A stretch of 64,000 nt of DNA from Sphagnum compactum (taxonomy: Eukaryota; Bryophyta; Sphagnopsida; Sphagnales): assembly GCA_965153455.1 (NCBI GenBank), contig OZ234495.1, positions 11,962,875 to 12,026,874 of the forward strand, read 5' to 3'. Below, piece after piece: positions 23,060 to 34,792 of the stretch. Numbering within the stretch: the stretch's first letter is position 1; every line of letters starts with the position of its first letter. The position numbers were made by a program, and so were the translations under genes. A model generated the notes under the pieces. The model was given only the letters and a program-made list of their open reading frames with translations. It had not been told where the DNA came from and did no database searches.

Positions 23060-26000
23060 TCCTCCTCACCTCTTGAGTACAGTTGCAAACTAGACACTCT
23101 AGTGCTTTTTTTTGTGGGCGAATTTTTTTTCAGAAAGTGAAAACAAAAATGAAAAAATGTGTGGATTTTAGGGGTTTTTTTTCAACTTTTTTGAAATAAA
23201 AGTAATTAAATTAGCCATGTTTAGACCTAGGGACTTCCCAGATGGCGACTTGAAGCAGCACTTTTGTAAAAATGCTACAGCCCACTTAGGACAGTCGCCA
23301 CTTAACGCTAACTAATGCTGAGGATCCTCACCAGTCAACCTACGTGATGAATTTGAAAAGAAAAAAAAAACCCCCTGCTAGACACCCATTTATGAGAAAT
23401 AAAAAATTTCAATTTTTTCAAGTAGATGGATTGGCTATCATCAACAAGAGGAATGAACCAAATTTGGCTAGAGCTCGTCAGGCAGCGAAGTAAAATTTTC
23501 TTAGAATCTCACTTGATTCTGGCAACCTCCATGAACTCATTATCTAGACTTTTTATGGGTCTTTCTTTAGTGATCTTTTTCTTGCAGGGGTTGCTTATTA
23601 GCTTTGGATTTTTTTTTCCCTTTAGTGATCTTTTCTTGGGTTTTTCTTACTTTGCAAATTTTGGAAACAAGTAGGTAGCTCACTAGTCTCTTTAAGGTTT
23701 GGAATCATGACTTGGGGTGGGGCGAGGAGAGGGGACAACAACACACACATTAGTTATTAAATAGGTGCACAGTTCCCTAGAAACACACAGGCAGTGCACA
23801 CACAAACCCGCGCCCCCACACACACAATTTTTCTTCTGGTGTTCTTTCCACATGCAAGATCCATAAAGATTATTTAGTGTGATCGCAACCTTGCAGACAT
23901 ATATTACTCATAAAACTAGCTAGTATCTCAGGACTTGGGTAGCAAATGTATGGTGCCTTACGAGCAGCCCAAACTAAGTAGCAATTTTGGTTTTCTAGTA
24001 GCCATATTTTGACAATTCTTTTGAAAAATCGTCAGATTTCTCTATTGAGTTCTAGCATGTAGCCAAAAATGTGAAAGGTTCTTAAAATCTTTTATTTTCA
24101 TACCTGGTTCATGGTCAAATTTTGGCTAACTTTTCTTGTGGATGATTGCCAGTTTGGCTAAATCAACCATGTGATTTTGCAGGCTAGTTCAAATAATTGT
24201 TTAATATCACACTTATATAAGACTTCAGTTTTCAAACCACTAGAAACCAAACTGAAGTCTTATATGAAAGATCCCACAATGTCGAACTAATGATCCAAAG
24301 CTGCAATATAATATATCCTGTTGAGTTAAATGACTCAAATATTGGAGAACTAACTTCATGACATAATATCTATTTTACGTACTGTTTCAGGTTTTTCGTT
24401 TCATGTGGATATTAGTTTTGTCGGAACATCATTGTTGTTACGAGTTTAGGACTGATGGGAAAGAAAGACAGAGATATCCACACAACGGGACCTTTATTAT
24501 TCAGCAAGTGGAACCTTCTTTTTTCGTGCAATAATTTATGGCCATCACTATTGCAATGTCTGATGCATGCCAGTCTCATGTTAACTTGCCACAGAAACCC
24601 CTGTTGTTCATGCATTGGTGAGTGAGCAAAAAGCATGGAGGGCTCCATCGGGACAGCCCTACAACCCTATTAACTCCTATAATTGATTTTTTGAAATTTG
24701 GGTGCATCACTTGCTGACCTCCTTTGTGTCAAGCATCAAACCCAAAACCCAAACCAACACCTCACTTCATTTTCTGCACACACACACAAAAAAAAAATAG
24801 TGAGAAGGATTGTTACCATATTTGAATAGCAGGTTTGTCAGGTCTTTGTTGAATAATTATTTAATTTTGAAGATTTCATTTCAACAAATAGAATATTCCC
24901 AAATATTTCAAAAGATGCTTCATTTTCCTTCACAAAAAAAAATTTCTTTGAAAAAATATTTTTGGAAAATTTCAGCATGTCTACAAATATATATATTTTT
25001 GTTGAAACTCGTATTCTACTCTGCAGAGTTCATACAACATTTTTTGTGCAGAGTTCATACAATTTTATTTGCATGGTCTGTGACCTCACCAATATGCAGC
25101 ACAGATCACGCAGCCTTGTGACTAGCAAATCATCATTGTTGATTTGATTCAACCCACTCACTGAGAACAAAGAATCACTGGGAAGGAAATTAGGATCATC
25201 TAAGCAGCCATAGATTGCTTGAAAGCCCATGATGTGGGCTCTTTTGGATCCAGAAAAATTAATCCTTGCGAGTGAATGAACTTCTTTGTTTTGAGCAAAG
25301 AGGGACAGCCCGATACATGAATTACAAACCAAAGAATCCTAAACAATATCCTTACAGGATCAATTCACAAATAAAATGAGTGATTGATTCTAAACTTCTA
25401 AGTTCCAGAGTTTTTTTCAAGGGGGTTGAGTGGGCAGGGGGGCAAGTTTTCACCATTTGGCAACAAGGAAAAGAATCCGGTATGACCCACACAAAGCATT
25501 TTAATGAACAGAATGTGCCAAAGTTGCCAAAATATAGCAGGACTCTGGTTGAAGCCCAATTTGACCAATTCCTCGTGTGGATGATTGCCAATGGTGTCTA
25601 CATCACAAATTTAATAAAGTTAAAAAATCCACCTGAGTTCTAACCTGTGTAAACCTCCTTCAAACTTCAGTTCTCTCCCTTGTGTTCTTCTTCTCCCAGT
25701 CAAGCAAATGAACAGTGAAGTGCAAATCTGGCCAAAATTAGGCCCCCTTGGTTGTAAGTAAATTCATAATGCTGGAATTTAAGACACATTTGAAAGAGTT
25801 GCATTAATGAGTAACACTCTCTGCAGATGGATGTGAAACAAAGCTAGGATCCACCTTGGTAACAACAACCCTTGGTTGTCATTCTACAGACAACCACAAT
25901 TAAGTTAAAACAAATAAGAGATCAATTGAACAACTTCATCTCTAGACACACTATGACAGTTAGTTGGGGGGAGTCTGGACTCCAGATACTTCAGTCTATC

Positions 26001-26870
26001 AAAGACAGAGCCAAGTTTAAACACCCATTGAAAGCTACACATTGGGTCAAAAGTTGGAACAGAGATCATGGGTAATTTCACAATCCAATTTTCCTTATTA
26101 CTGGATGATTGGCACATAGTATGTGAGGAATGCCCAAAATGCATGAAGAAGAACAACAATGTATAATATATTGTTGTACCTTTACCATTCCGGCAGTAAT
26201 TAAATTATTTACATTAAATTTCAATTTGTCTCAAAATCAGCTGCTCACAATTGCCAAAAGTTTTAGATCTTTGTTTGACATTACTATCGACTGCCTACAC
26301 TAAAGCTCGGTGGTGTCGTGTGGTTAAGTAGTGCAAAATTACTTGACATTTCTTTTCCCACCGCAAATGTAAGAATTTCAGGATATTTTTATTTGTATTA
26401 CCCAAGCGAAAACAAAAACAAGGAATTTGGATCAAAGCTTCTTAAGAGGATTTTCTGACACCATAGCTCTAGATACAATTAGTGGCTTTTCCGAACTTTG
26501 ATCAAATCATATCTGAACTCACTATTTGGTCTACCTGACCATCAACCCTTAAGAACTTGTTTGTAATGGGGCTATTCTTCTAAGTACCTCTTCTAATGAA
26601 AAGGGGCCAGAGTGAACCAGCACACACCAGTGCACCAGTTGAATGTTCTGTCCATAGGATGGGCTGTGTTTCTTCATCCAGTTCCTGACCCTGTGTTAAC
26701 CCAACATTGTACCATAGTCAACTTTTCTGGGCTGCTGACCTTTGACCCTTTTTATTTTTGGGGTGTTTTTTTTCCAACCCTGACCATATTACCCTCCAAC
26801 CTAATCACCCTAGTTCCCTAGTTACATTATTGACCTAAATCTTGGCTCTACCTACTAACCCCTTAACTAC
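23060..26870. other. Non-coding region between MIR166 and the minisatellite
   Basis: No supported gene. An open frame at 25380-25643 (+) gives a fairly protein-like peptide but has no motif and no splice support. A hairpin at 24213-24267 is listed separately. A 15-bp direct repeat (GCAGAGTTCATACAA) occurs at 25023 and 25048. Confidence 0.5.
24213..24267. repeat. Near-perfect 19-bp hairpin
   Basis: ATATAAGACTTCAGTTT at 24215-24231 and its exact reverse complement at 24249-24265 are separated by 17 bases. Pairing extends by two more positions (one G-U). The stem is perfect over 17 bp, unusual for chance in DNA otherwise full of simple repeats. Confidence 0.85.
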
Positions 26871-26874
26871 CTAC

Positions 26875-27680
26875 CTTCTCTTTTTTCATGGCTAAACCTA
26901 TATCTCTTGGTTAAACTTTTGCCATTTGGCACAACTTCTAACTCTTTTTGGCTAAACGTACATTTCTTGGCTAAACCTTTTCCTTTCGGCACAACATTTA
27001 ACTCTTCTTAACTAATCCTATATCTCTTGGCTAAACCTTTTCTTTTTGGCACAACTTCTAACTCTTCTTGACTAAACCTCCATCTTTTCATGGCTAATCA
27101 TTTACATGTTGACAAAAAATTTGTATCTTTTTAGCTAAACATTTATCTTTTAACAAAACCTATATATTTTCTTAACTAAACTTTCACCTTTTGGAAAAAG
27201 TTCTAACTTTTCTTGGCTAAAGCATTACATGTTGTGTTGGCGAAAGTTCTATTTATTCTTGATTAAACTTTTACTTCTTGGCAAAACCTTAACTTTTTCT
27301 TAATTAAATTTTTACCTTTCATCAAAACTTTTTTATTTTCTTGCCTAAACCTCTACCACTTGAAAAAACTTTGAACTTTTCACGGTTAAACTTCAACCTC
27401 TTAGCAAAACCCTTATCTTTTGTGGGCTAAACTTTTACCTCTTAGTAAAACCTCTATCTCTTCTTGGTTAAGCCTTTACAAATTAAAAAAACTTTTAATT
27501 TTTCATGGTTAAACCTATACCTTTTGACAAGCTAAATAGAAATCATTTTCGACGTATTTATCAAAACTTTTGCTTGTTGGCAAAAGCTCTATTTTTTCTT
27601 GGTTAAATTTTTATCTTTTAAAAAAACTTTTATATTTTCTTGAATTAACTTAAAGACTATTTTTCAACAAAATCTTTTAA
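26875..27680 (+). repeat. Degenerate minisatellite, unit about 20 bp in a 60-bp higher order
   Basis: Units of the form CTTGGCTAAACCTTTTnCC and TTTGGCACAACTTCTAACT alternate for 800 bases. Around 26940-27070 the higher-order copy is 60 bp (GGCTAAACGTACATTTCTTG against ACTAATCCTATATCTCTTG). Decay increases to the right. No coding frame persists. Confidence 0.75.
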
Positions 27681-28139
27681 CAAAACTTTTGGCTACCCTA
27701 TTGACCCAACCATCTTATTGACATATTTACATTATTGACCTAACTTGTTTTTTATTTGTGTACATACCTACCTACTTAACCACCAACCTACCTACACATT
27801 TATTTATTTATGTACCTACCCACCCCCACTCACCTACCTACCTATCATTTATACAATGTTAATGTATGTCAATGTATGATATACAAAATATGAAAGTATT
27901 GAACTATCAACCATTTTAATCATATTTGACCCCTTGATGTCAATAAATGGTAACCCTAAATGCAAGTATTGCATGTTCGATCAACTTTTGTAACCTACAC
28001 ATAAATATTGCATATTTTGGTAATTATTGTTAAAAGTTAAAATAGTTGAAAATCCAATCACTAAATACAATACCCACATATGAAAACAATGTCATTTCAA
28101 ATACAATACACCTCAATAATTATTACATGGTTTTTGATC

Positions 28140-29960
28140 AAAATGCAAACATTTTCTTTTCTTCTTTTGGATTTTTTTCTTTTTTAATATTATTTTTATG
28201 TCTTTTTTTTCATCTGAATTTTTTTTTCTATTTTTTTAAAACTTGTTTTGCTTAAATTTTTTTCTTTTTTTTTCTTGTTCTAAATTGTTTTCTTCTATTA
28301 TTTATCACAATTAGTTTCTTTCTTCTAATTTTCTATATTTTATCATAATCAATTTTTTCATTGAGCATGCATATTTATGCCTAACATTTGGGTATTGCAC
28401 AAACCATCCAAATAAACTAACCAACATTTTATGCTTCAAATGTGGGTATTTCAAAATCATTTTAACAAAACTAATGTTCATTTTGTGACCTTTATGCAAG
28501 TATTTCACATTGAACTTTATGTTTTAGAAGTTCTTTTAATGCAATAATGTAACATTATAATAGTTTTCAAACTCATATTAAGGAAATTTTCAACAAAATA
28601 TTATTGCAATGCTCACATGCAAAGCATGTAAACATAATACAAATGTGAAGTTACAATTGCAATAAGACAAAACTTGTATATATTGATGCAAATATCACAT
28701 TTAGCAAAACTTTTTAAAATATCCAAAAAATGGAAAAAACATGAACTTCATGCCATTATTTATGCCAAAAAAGTAAAATATGCATGCTACGTTTTAACCT
28801 CAAGAAACACCTTTTTAAACCTATTCTCATTAGCTACCATGTCATGTGTTCATCGCTAAGTTCTTGTTATAATCACCTTAATAGCATGTTGATAAATGTA
28901 AAGTTGATAATGATACAATTGAGTTGAATGGCATTGGTTACAAATTGGTATTTCACAATTATTCAAATCTGCATCAAATACATTATACACATTAATATGC
29001 AAATTTGAAAATTATAAACCAAACCCCAAAAAATTACATGGGTATGAACATATATAATCTACTGGATTTTTATTAAAATTTTGAAAAAAATTTGAAAATA
29101 AGAAATAAAATAAATAGAAAAACAAACTTCATCTTTTGGAATTTTGAAGACCAAAAATAATGGAAAAATAGGGGGAATACAAAAGAAATAATTAGGCAAA
29201 CATAATAAAAGAAAAAAAAAAGTTTTCTAACAATTAAAAAACAGAAAAATGAAAAAATAGGGCCAAAAAATCCAAAAAATCTTCTTATTCTTAAAGAAAC
29301 AAAAAAAAGGGGAAAAAAAGCAATGAAAAGGAAACAAAAACTAAAATTCCTCTCTTGAATAAACAATAACAAGAAAAAAAAAATCTTCAAAACAAAAAAA
29401 AGGAAAAGAAAACAAACTTCTTCTTCTAGAATTTTAAAAATAAAAAAACTACAAAAACAAGAATGAAACAAAAACAGTCTTTGTCTTCTTCTTTTTTTCT
29501 TTTCATCTTCTTTAGTTTTTTATTTCCATTTCCTTCTCTTTAATTATTTTTTTCTTCTCTTTATTTTTCTTACTTTTTTGTTTTTGCTTCTACTTTCAAA
29601 ACAAAACAAAAAAAAAGACAAGGAAAAGGGTAAAGGCATACTTTGCATGATGTGTATAACTAATGATGATGCAACAAGAAATGGCAACAAGCGCAACAAT
29701 GTGATGAAAAAAAAACTGAAATAGCAACAAAAATGAAAGAAAAAAATTATAAAAAGAAAAATCTATAACACATAATAATAATAATAATAACAATAGCAAT
29801 AAGAAAAAGAGGAAAACAAATGATGAAGAAAGAGTTCGAATAACAGTGGAAGAGAAGAAGAAAGAAAGAACAAAAGAAAAGAAAAATAAGAAAAAGGAGG
29901 GAACAAAAAAGGGGGGAAAGTTTTTGAAATCTCAGCGAAGGGTGAGCCAATTAAAAGAAA
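28140..29960. repeat. Alternating long pyrimidine and purine tracts
   Basis: The + strand is T-rich at 28140-28340, A/G-rich at 29080-29475, T/C-rich at 29480-29600 and A/G-rich at 29600-29960, with little else inside each tract. The long open frames found here (Phe/Leu or Lys rich) are low-complexity artefacts and not genes. Confidence 0.8.
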
Positions 29961-32900
29961 AGAAATAACCCACCTCAATGTTTGATTTGGTTTAGGTTAA
30001 ATGGTTTGGGTTCATCCTAAAACGGCCAAAACAGTCTCATCCGCAACTAGTGCATTGGTGGGTGCTGGTTCACTCAGGCCATGAAAAGGCACTTAGTTGT
30101 AAGTACTTTATGGCAGGTGTCCTAGTTCCTTCTGCTTCTGTCAAATTCTTATGCGATTGCACTACATGCGTAATTTGCAATAGTGTGGAAAAGATGCTTA
30201 AAGTGGTATCACAAAAGTACTTCAAGGCCACAACAGTTCACCTTTCCCTTTGCTTTCTTATCAACATACGGAATATGGTTGTTGCTTTCTGGAGAAATTT
30301 TTAAGTTCCAGAGCTCCTTGCTGTTAGGGTTTAGGATGCAAGTCATCTGCTGTGTTAGGTTGGGAGTTTTTTTGTTTTGATGTCTCTTCTTTCAGGGTGT
30401 CCCATGTTCATCCATTCCTCATGGTCCAATGGTGGCTGTTTGTTCACTCTGAACTCGGGTTTTTTTTTCCTTCAATTTTATGGACAAATATTCACAAGAG
30501 ATCTTAGCCAAATTTGACTACAGATCAGAGAGTTAAGTAAACAATGTTATGAAACCGAGCTATGTCCTAACAACAAGCTAAGAACTAATGTCTAAAATAT
30601 GGCGATTTGAGAATTTTTTTTCCCCCTAAAATCTGGCAACCATTTGAGAATGAAAACGGAATATTGCAACGAGAGAATGTGCTCTATGTTGTAATGTATA
30701 GGTACAAAATTTTGCACAAAAAAATATGGTAGCTCTGGCTCTTCACACTTAGGTTATCATTGTGCACTAGATGTTAAAATATGTGCATGTTAAACTGCTA
30801 CTGTAGTAGTAGCTTGGTAGTTGTCAAGACAAAGGACACACGAGTCCCTAAGGATTCATTTTTCTGGACTCAAAATGTTTTATGTACATGCAAAACTGCA
30901 GAGGATGCTTAAAGGTCAACTTTTGTTCTTTGATGGGAGTATAGTATATACATGCTGCTCATTAGAGTGGGGACTTGAGGAATTCATAAAGGTGGTGAGA
31001 GATAAATACAGTATGCCAAAATCACTGAATGAATTTAGTATAGATAAACGAGAGTGAAACTGAAAAATGTAATAGCATGGCTCTGCATTTCACACTGTAT
31101 TATGTCCGAGGAAATTTCAAAGACTCATGGAAACCCACAAAAGATTCAGGAAAATGCAATCACCCTGCCAGAAATCACTCAATTTGCTCCTATAAAAAAT
31201 ACATGTGCAGCACACCTTCCAGGACACCAACAATGCCCAGTGGTTGTCTAGAATGGAACATGTAGAAACTAGAAACCTGTGAAGCTGTAAAAGAGCCAGC
31301 TGATCTGAACAACAGCCCAACCCCAGCTGTCTATGGTGCCAGAGAATTTCTGATGCACAAACTGAGGACTTGTATGGATCTATCTAGTAGGACTAGATTT
31401 TCTCATACAGTCCTACATGATACTGATGACTCCAATGTAGACACGGGAATTTGATCTTGGCGGCACATGGGCAATCGAAACATAGGTAAAGAAAAGTCTT
31501 ATAAGTAGGCTGCTGCTGTATAATGCAGTGTACAGCTGCTACCTAGTTATAAGGAACATGACTTGAACAAGACTGTATATAATAGTTTAGTATAAGTTAG
31601 TGCAAGAGAAGATGCTGTCTATCCTCAAATTTCAGAGATGCTGCAGAATTGTCCAAGCTGCCACCACAGACCTGCTGGCTGGAAGATTTCAGTTGGAATT
31701 TGTGAACAAAAGAAGTGGTCAGAAATAGTGTATCCTACATAGAGTCTACTTACAAGAGTTAAGTAGGCCTCTCCTGTTGTATACAGCTTGACATGACTAT
31801 CCAGTGCGTATTAGTAATTTACAAACCAGAGGGAACCAACAACCATGTCAAAACACTCTGCATTTTGCAGCAGTGCAAACTGAGGGCGCCTTATACTTGG
31901 GTAATGAGCTGTCAAGTGTGAGTGCGCATTTGAGAATGCCCGCCTCTGCAGGGATTTTGCATATTGAAATGCCCATGTTACTTTTACATTTTACCCTCGG
32001 AGGGTACCAAATTGACACCCGCCAGGTATTACAATGAAAATTTTTTTAAAGTAAAAATCAGTTGCATTTTATGCTGTCCAACCCTACACTTCACCATTGT
32101 CCATTGGGAGCCCATTGAGACTCGGTTGTAGATGAACCCAACTGAGTTGACCTTGGTGATTTCTCCTGTAAAAGATAGGTCCAGTAGGTAGGAAGGTAGG
32201 TAGGTCCAGTAGTTCTGTACTAGGTAAGTAGGTGTGCAGAAATGGTTAATTTGTAGGTAAGGGCTGGTGGGTTCTTAATAGGGAGGAAGTGAAAAGCAGT
32301 GTTGAGCACGTATTTGGTTTGGTTTGGAGGGTTAGAATCGTCGATTCCAATTAGTAAAAAACCAAACCAGAATCAGATCTGATTTTCGCAAAAAAAAATT
32401 TGAGAACCTGACAGTTTCTTGGAGGAACTGAAATGTTTTTTTTTAAGGAACCTGACCTGGAACCTGATTCTGGTTCCATTTAGCTGTGGAACCCGAACTG
32501 AAATCAAGATGTTGAAAAAAGAATCTGAAAAGAAAATATGAGAACCGTGGGCTAATTGAAGTTGAAGGGAGGTTCTTCCTAAAAGTAAAGAACTGCTCAA
32601 CACAGGTGAAAAGCAGAAACTGTTGAGCTCCTAACTGTCGTCAGGTTAGTTAACTAGGGAACTGGAACCCATTGGTCGAAAGTGTTTCCTGTCCACCCAT
32701 CATCCATTCATCCAACTCTAAGGTGCCCTGCTTTTGACTGTTGGTTCACTGATCTGGCACCCAACTGGTGAAGTGCATTAGTGCTTTGCAACATTGTTGT
32801 TGTAACGGTATTTGGAGTCTACTCTGACATTGGTATCCAGAGTGAAAACAGTGTTGTATTTGTAGTCGTTGTCTTCCGTGGTTTCTGGACATCTGGTTTT

Positions 32901-33400
32901 GGTTCTACTGTAGATAGGCTATTATTGATCAAACACTTAGAGGACTTATACTCATTAAATCTGCTCTAAACACTTAGCTCTTTATCTTTAATATATGTCA
33001 AAAGCAGGCCATTTTCTGTAGTGTAGTTGGACAAGTTCATTACCAGGTGCAATATTCCAACAGGTTCTTCAAAAAACATAATCCTTGCAGAAGCAAGTAT
33101 GAGGTTTTTTGAAAAACTCGTCGTCACTTTTTTTCCTGCAATACCGGGTGTGTACCCACCAGATACCCCTTCGGTATCACAGGATTTTCTCAAAGAAACC
33201 AGCAGATTTTTCCCAGATTCATGCTCACCCTTGGCTCTGCCTCAGCAGGGCCTTGTTCTGCTAAAGACCTTTCTGTCAGGTTTTACCCTACACTTTACAC
33301 CCTATATACACCCTAAAATGTATATGCCACCTCCAATGTATATCTATACAAGGTTCAATGCTGCTGCTGCTGCATGTATGTATAGTCTTTCTTGACACTG
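29961..33400. other. Region of more balanced base composition, no assigned gene
   Basis: Base composition is less skewed than around it, and several short open frames occur (30050-30304, 31054-31251, 33027-33395, all +), but none has a recognisable motif or a convincing splice chain. It may hold untranslated transcripts. AGGTAGGAAGG-type simple repeats lie at about 32180-32270. Confidence 0.35.
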
Positions 33401-33479
33401 AAAAGTCCTAGGAATATCAACTGGGGAGGAGCTAGAGAGAAGGAATGGTGGGTCTAGGGCTTAGGGTTTAGGTCCTAAG

Positions 33480-34150
33480 GGTTTAGGGCATACATGTTGG
33501 CGGTAATCTGATGCAGGCCACAGAGTGGGCTGAACTTCATGAGCATTGAGAGCTGTAAAAAAATACCCAACATATAATAAAGTTTACCCTGCTTCATGAT
33601 CAATCCTGTAGGACTCAGAAGCTGATGATCCCCTCCATTTCTCACTTCTTGGGAATATGACCACTATGACCTAGTAAAGTATCTATCAGACCTAAATTCA
33701 GTATATATATACTCGAAATGCTAACAACTACTAGCAGAATCACACAGCATGATTTTCTTCATGATTATAACTTGACCTAGCACTTCTGCACACAGAAAAA
33801 AATAAAATAAAATGAAAGTAAGAGATTCAATTAGTTTCTGAAGAGAGAGAGAGAGTCCTTGCTGCAGCTAACCCAAAAAAAATACTTGTTATATATGTGT
33901 GTATATATATATATATAATCACAGACCCTGCTTTCTACTTACACCAAGATGATGAGAGGACACACACACATACAAATTGGCAGAGTTACAAGACTGAAGC
34001 TCCAGCTACTTAACTAGCCTAATGCTATATGTCTTAGGCTGTGATGATGATCAGCAGTGATGGGAAGGTGTAAGTAAGTGGGAAGGCTTCAAGGACAAGC
34101 AAACTCTTCCAGGGGGGAGTGGTAAGGCGCTTATCCCCATATATACTACA
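33480..34150 (-). ncRNA. Possible spliced non-coding transcript
   Basis: On the minus strand a TATATATGGGG element (34135-34145) is followed downstream by a strong donor-like GGTGTAAGTAG (about 33936-33946) and by a pyrimidine tract ending TTTTCTGTGTGCAG (about 33784-33800). No reading frame of note is present. It resembles the promoter and leader arrangement of the MIR166 locus, but I see no miRNA family match. Assignment is tentative. Confidence 0.22.
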
Positions 34151-34635
34151 ACACTCTGGAAGACTCTGGAGTTTGTGTGTGTGGGTCCTTCATGGCTACA
34201 GTCGACTACTTACTGTGCATGCAGTAAATAAATAGACTAATTACTTACCTGCTAACTAGCAGTTTGCTTTTTTTGTTTTTGCAATGTTAGGTGAATATCA
34301 CTTCTTTTTTTTTCTTAAACATCTGTTCAGATCAGGGGTTTTTGTTTAATTAAAAGAGTAAATCAAAGAATCTTCTGGGTTTATAAAATCTCAAAAAAAA
34401 TCTACCATCATTTGACAACTGGTTTAAGATCTGATAACATAATAGTCAGATATATGAAATGGGTGCTTTGGTTAGGGTTGTTATTGTGTGATTTGAAATT
34501 TTAATGAATCATTAATGGCTTGCAAAACCTAACCTTGACCTTAAACTTAAAGCTTAACTTAAACCTCAACCTGAGAACCTTAAGTTCTTAGATAGTGCTG
34601 CACCATTAGCTGTTTTTTTCAACTAGTTGGATATT

Positions 34636-34789
34636 CACTATTACAAAATGTGAGTGCAATTCATTAGTCTCTATTCACTAAATTAGGGAATTCATTGGAT
34701 CCCCATTATGTCCTGTTCATTAAAAATAGAGAATTCACTCAAAATCTACTAAAATTATTTGATGTACATGAACACCTTTTGTTGTAGTG
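34636..34789. mobile_element. CACTA-type MITE with target-site duplication
   Basis: The left end is CACTATTACAAAATG and the right end, read from its own terminus, is CACTACAACAAAAGG. Both flanks carry ATT (34633-34635 and 34790-34792), a 3-bp target-site duplication as expected for CACTA (En/Spm) transposons. At 154 bp the element is non-autonomous, without coding capacity. Confidence 0.75.
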
Positions 34790-34792
34790 ATT

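Noticed and set aside
25380-25643. 87-codon + frame with a natural-looking peptide
   Set aside because: No domain, no neighbouring exons, and the opposite strand is open over most of the same stretch.
26300-26330. GGTGGTGTCGTGTGGTTAAG, resembling a tRNA A box
   Set aside because: No B box follows within 60 bases.
29073-29978. Several minus-strand hydrophobic open frames
   Set aside because: Phe/Leu-rich translation of purine tracts, not membrane proteins.
32555-32580. TTGAAGGGAGGTTC, similar to part of miR159/319
   Set aside because: Too many mismatches and no foldback.
33840-33865. GAAGAGAGAGAGAGAG, like miR529
   Set aside because: It is a (GA)n microsatellite without a complementary arm.
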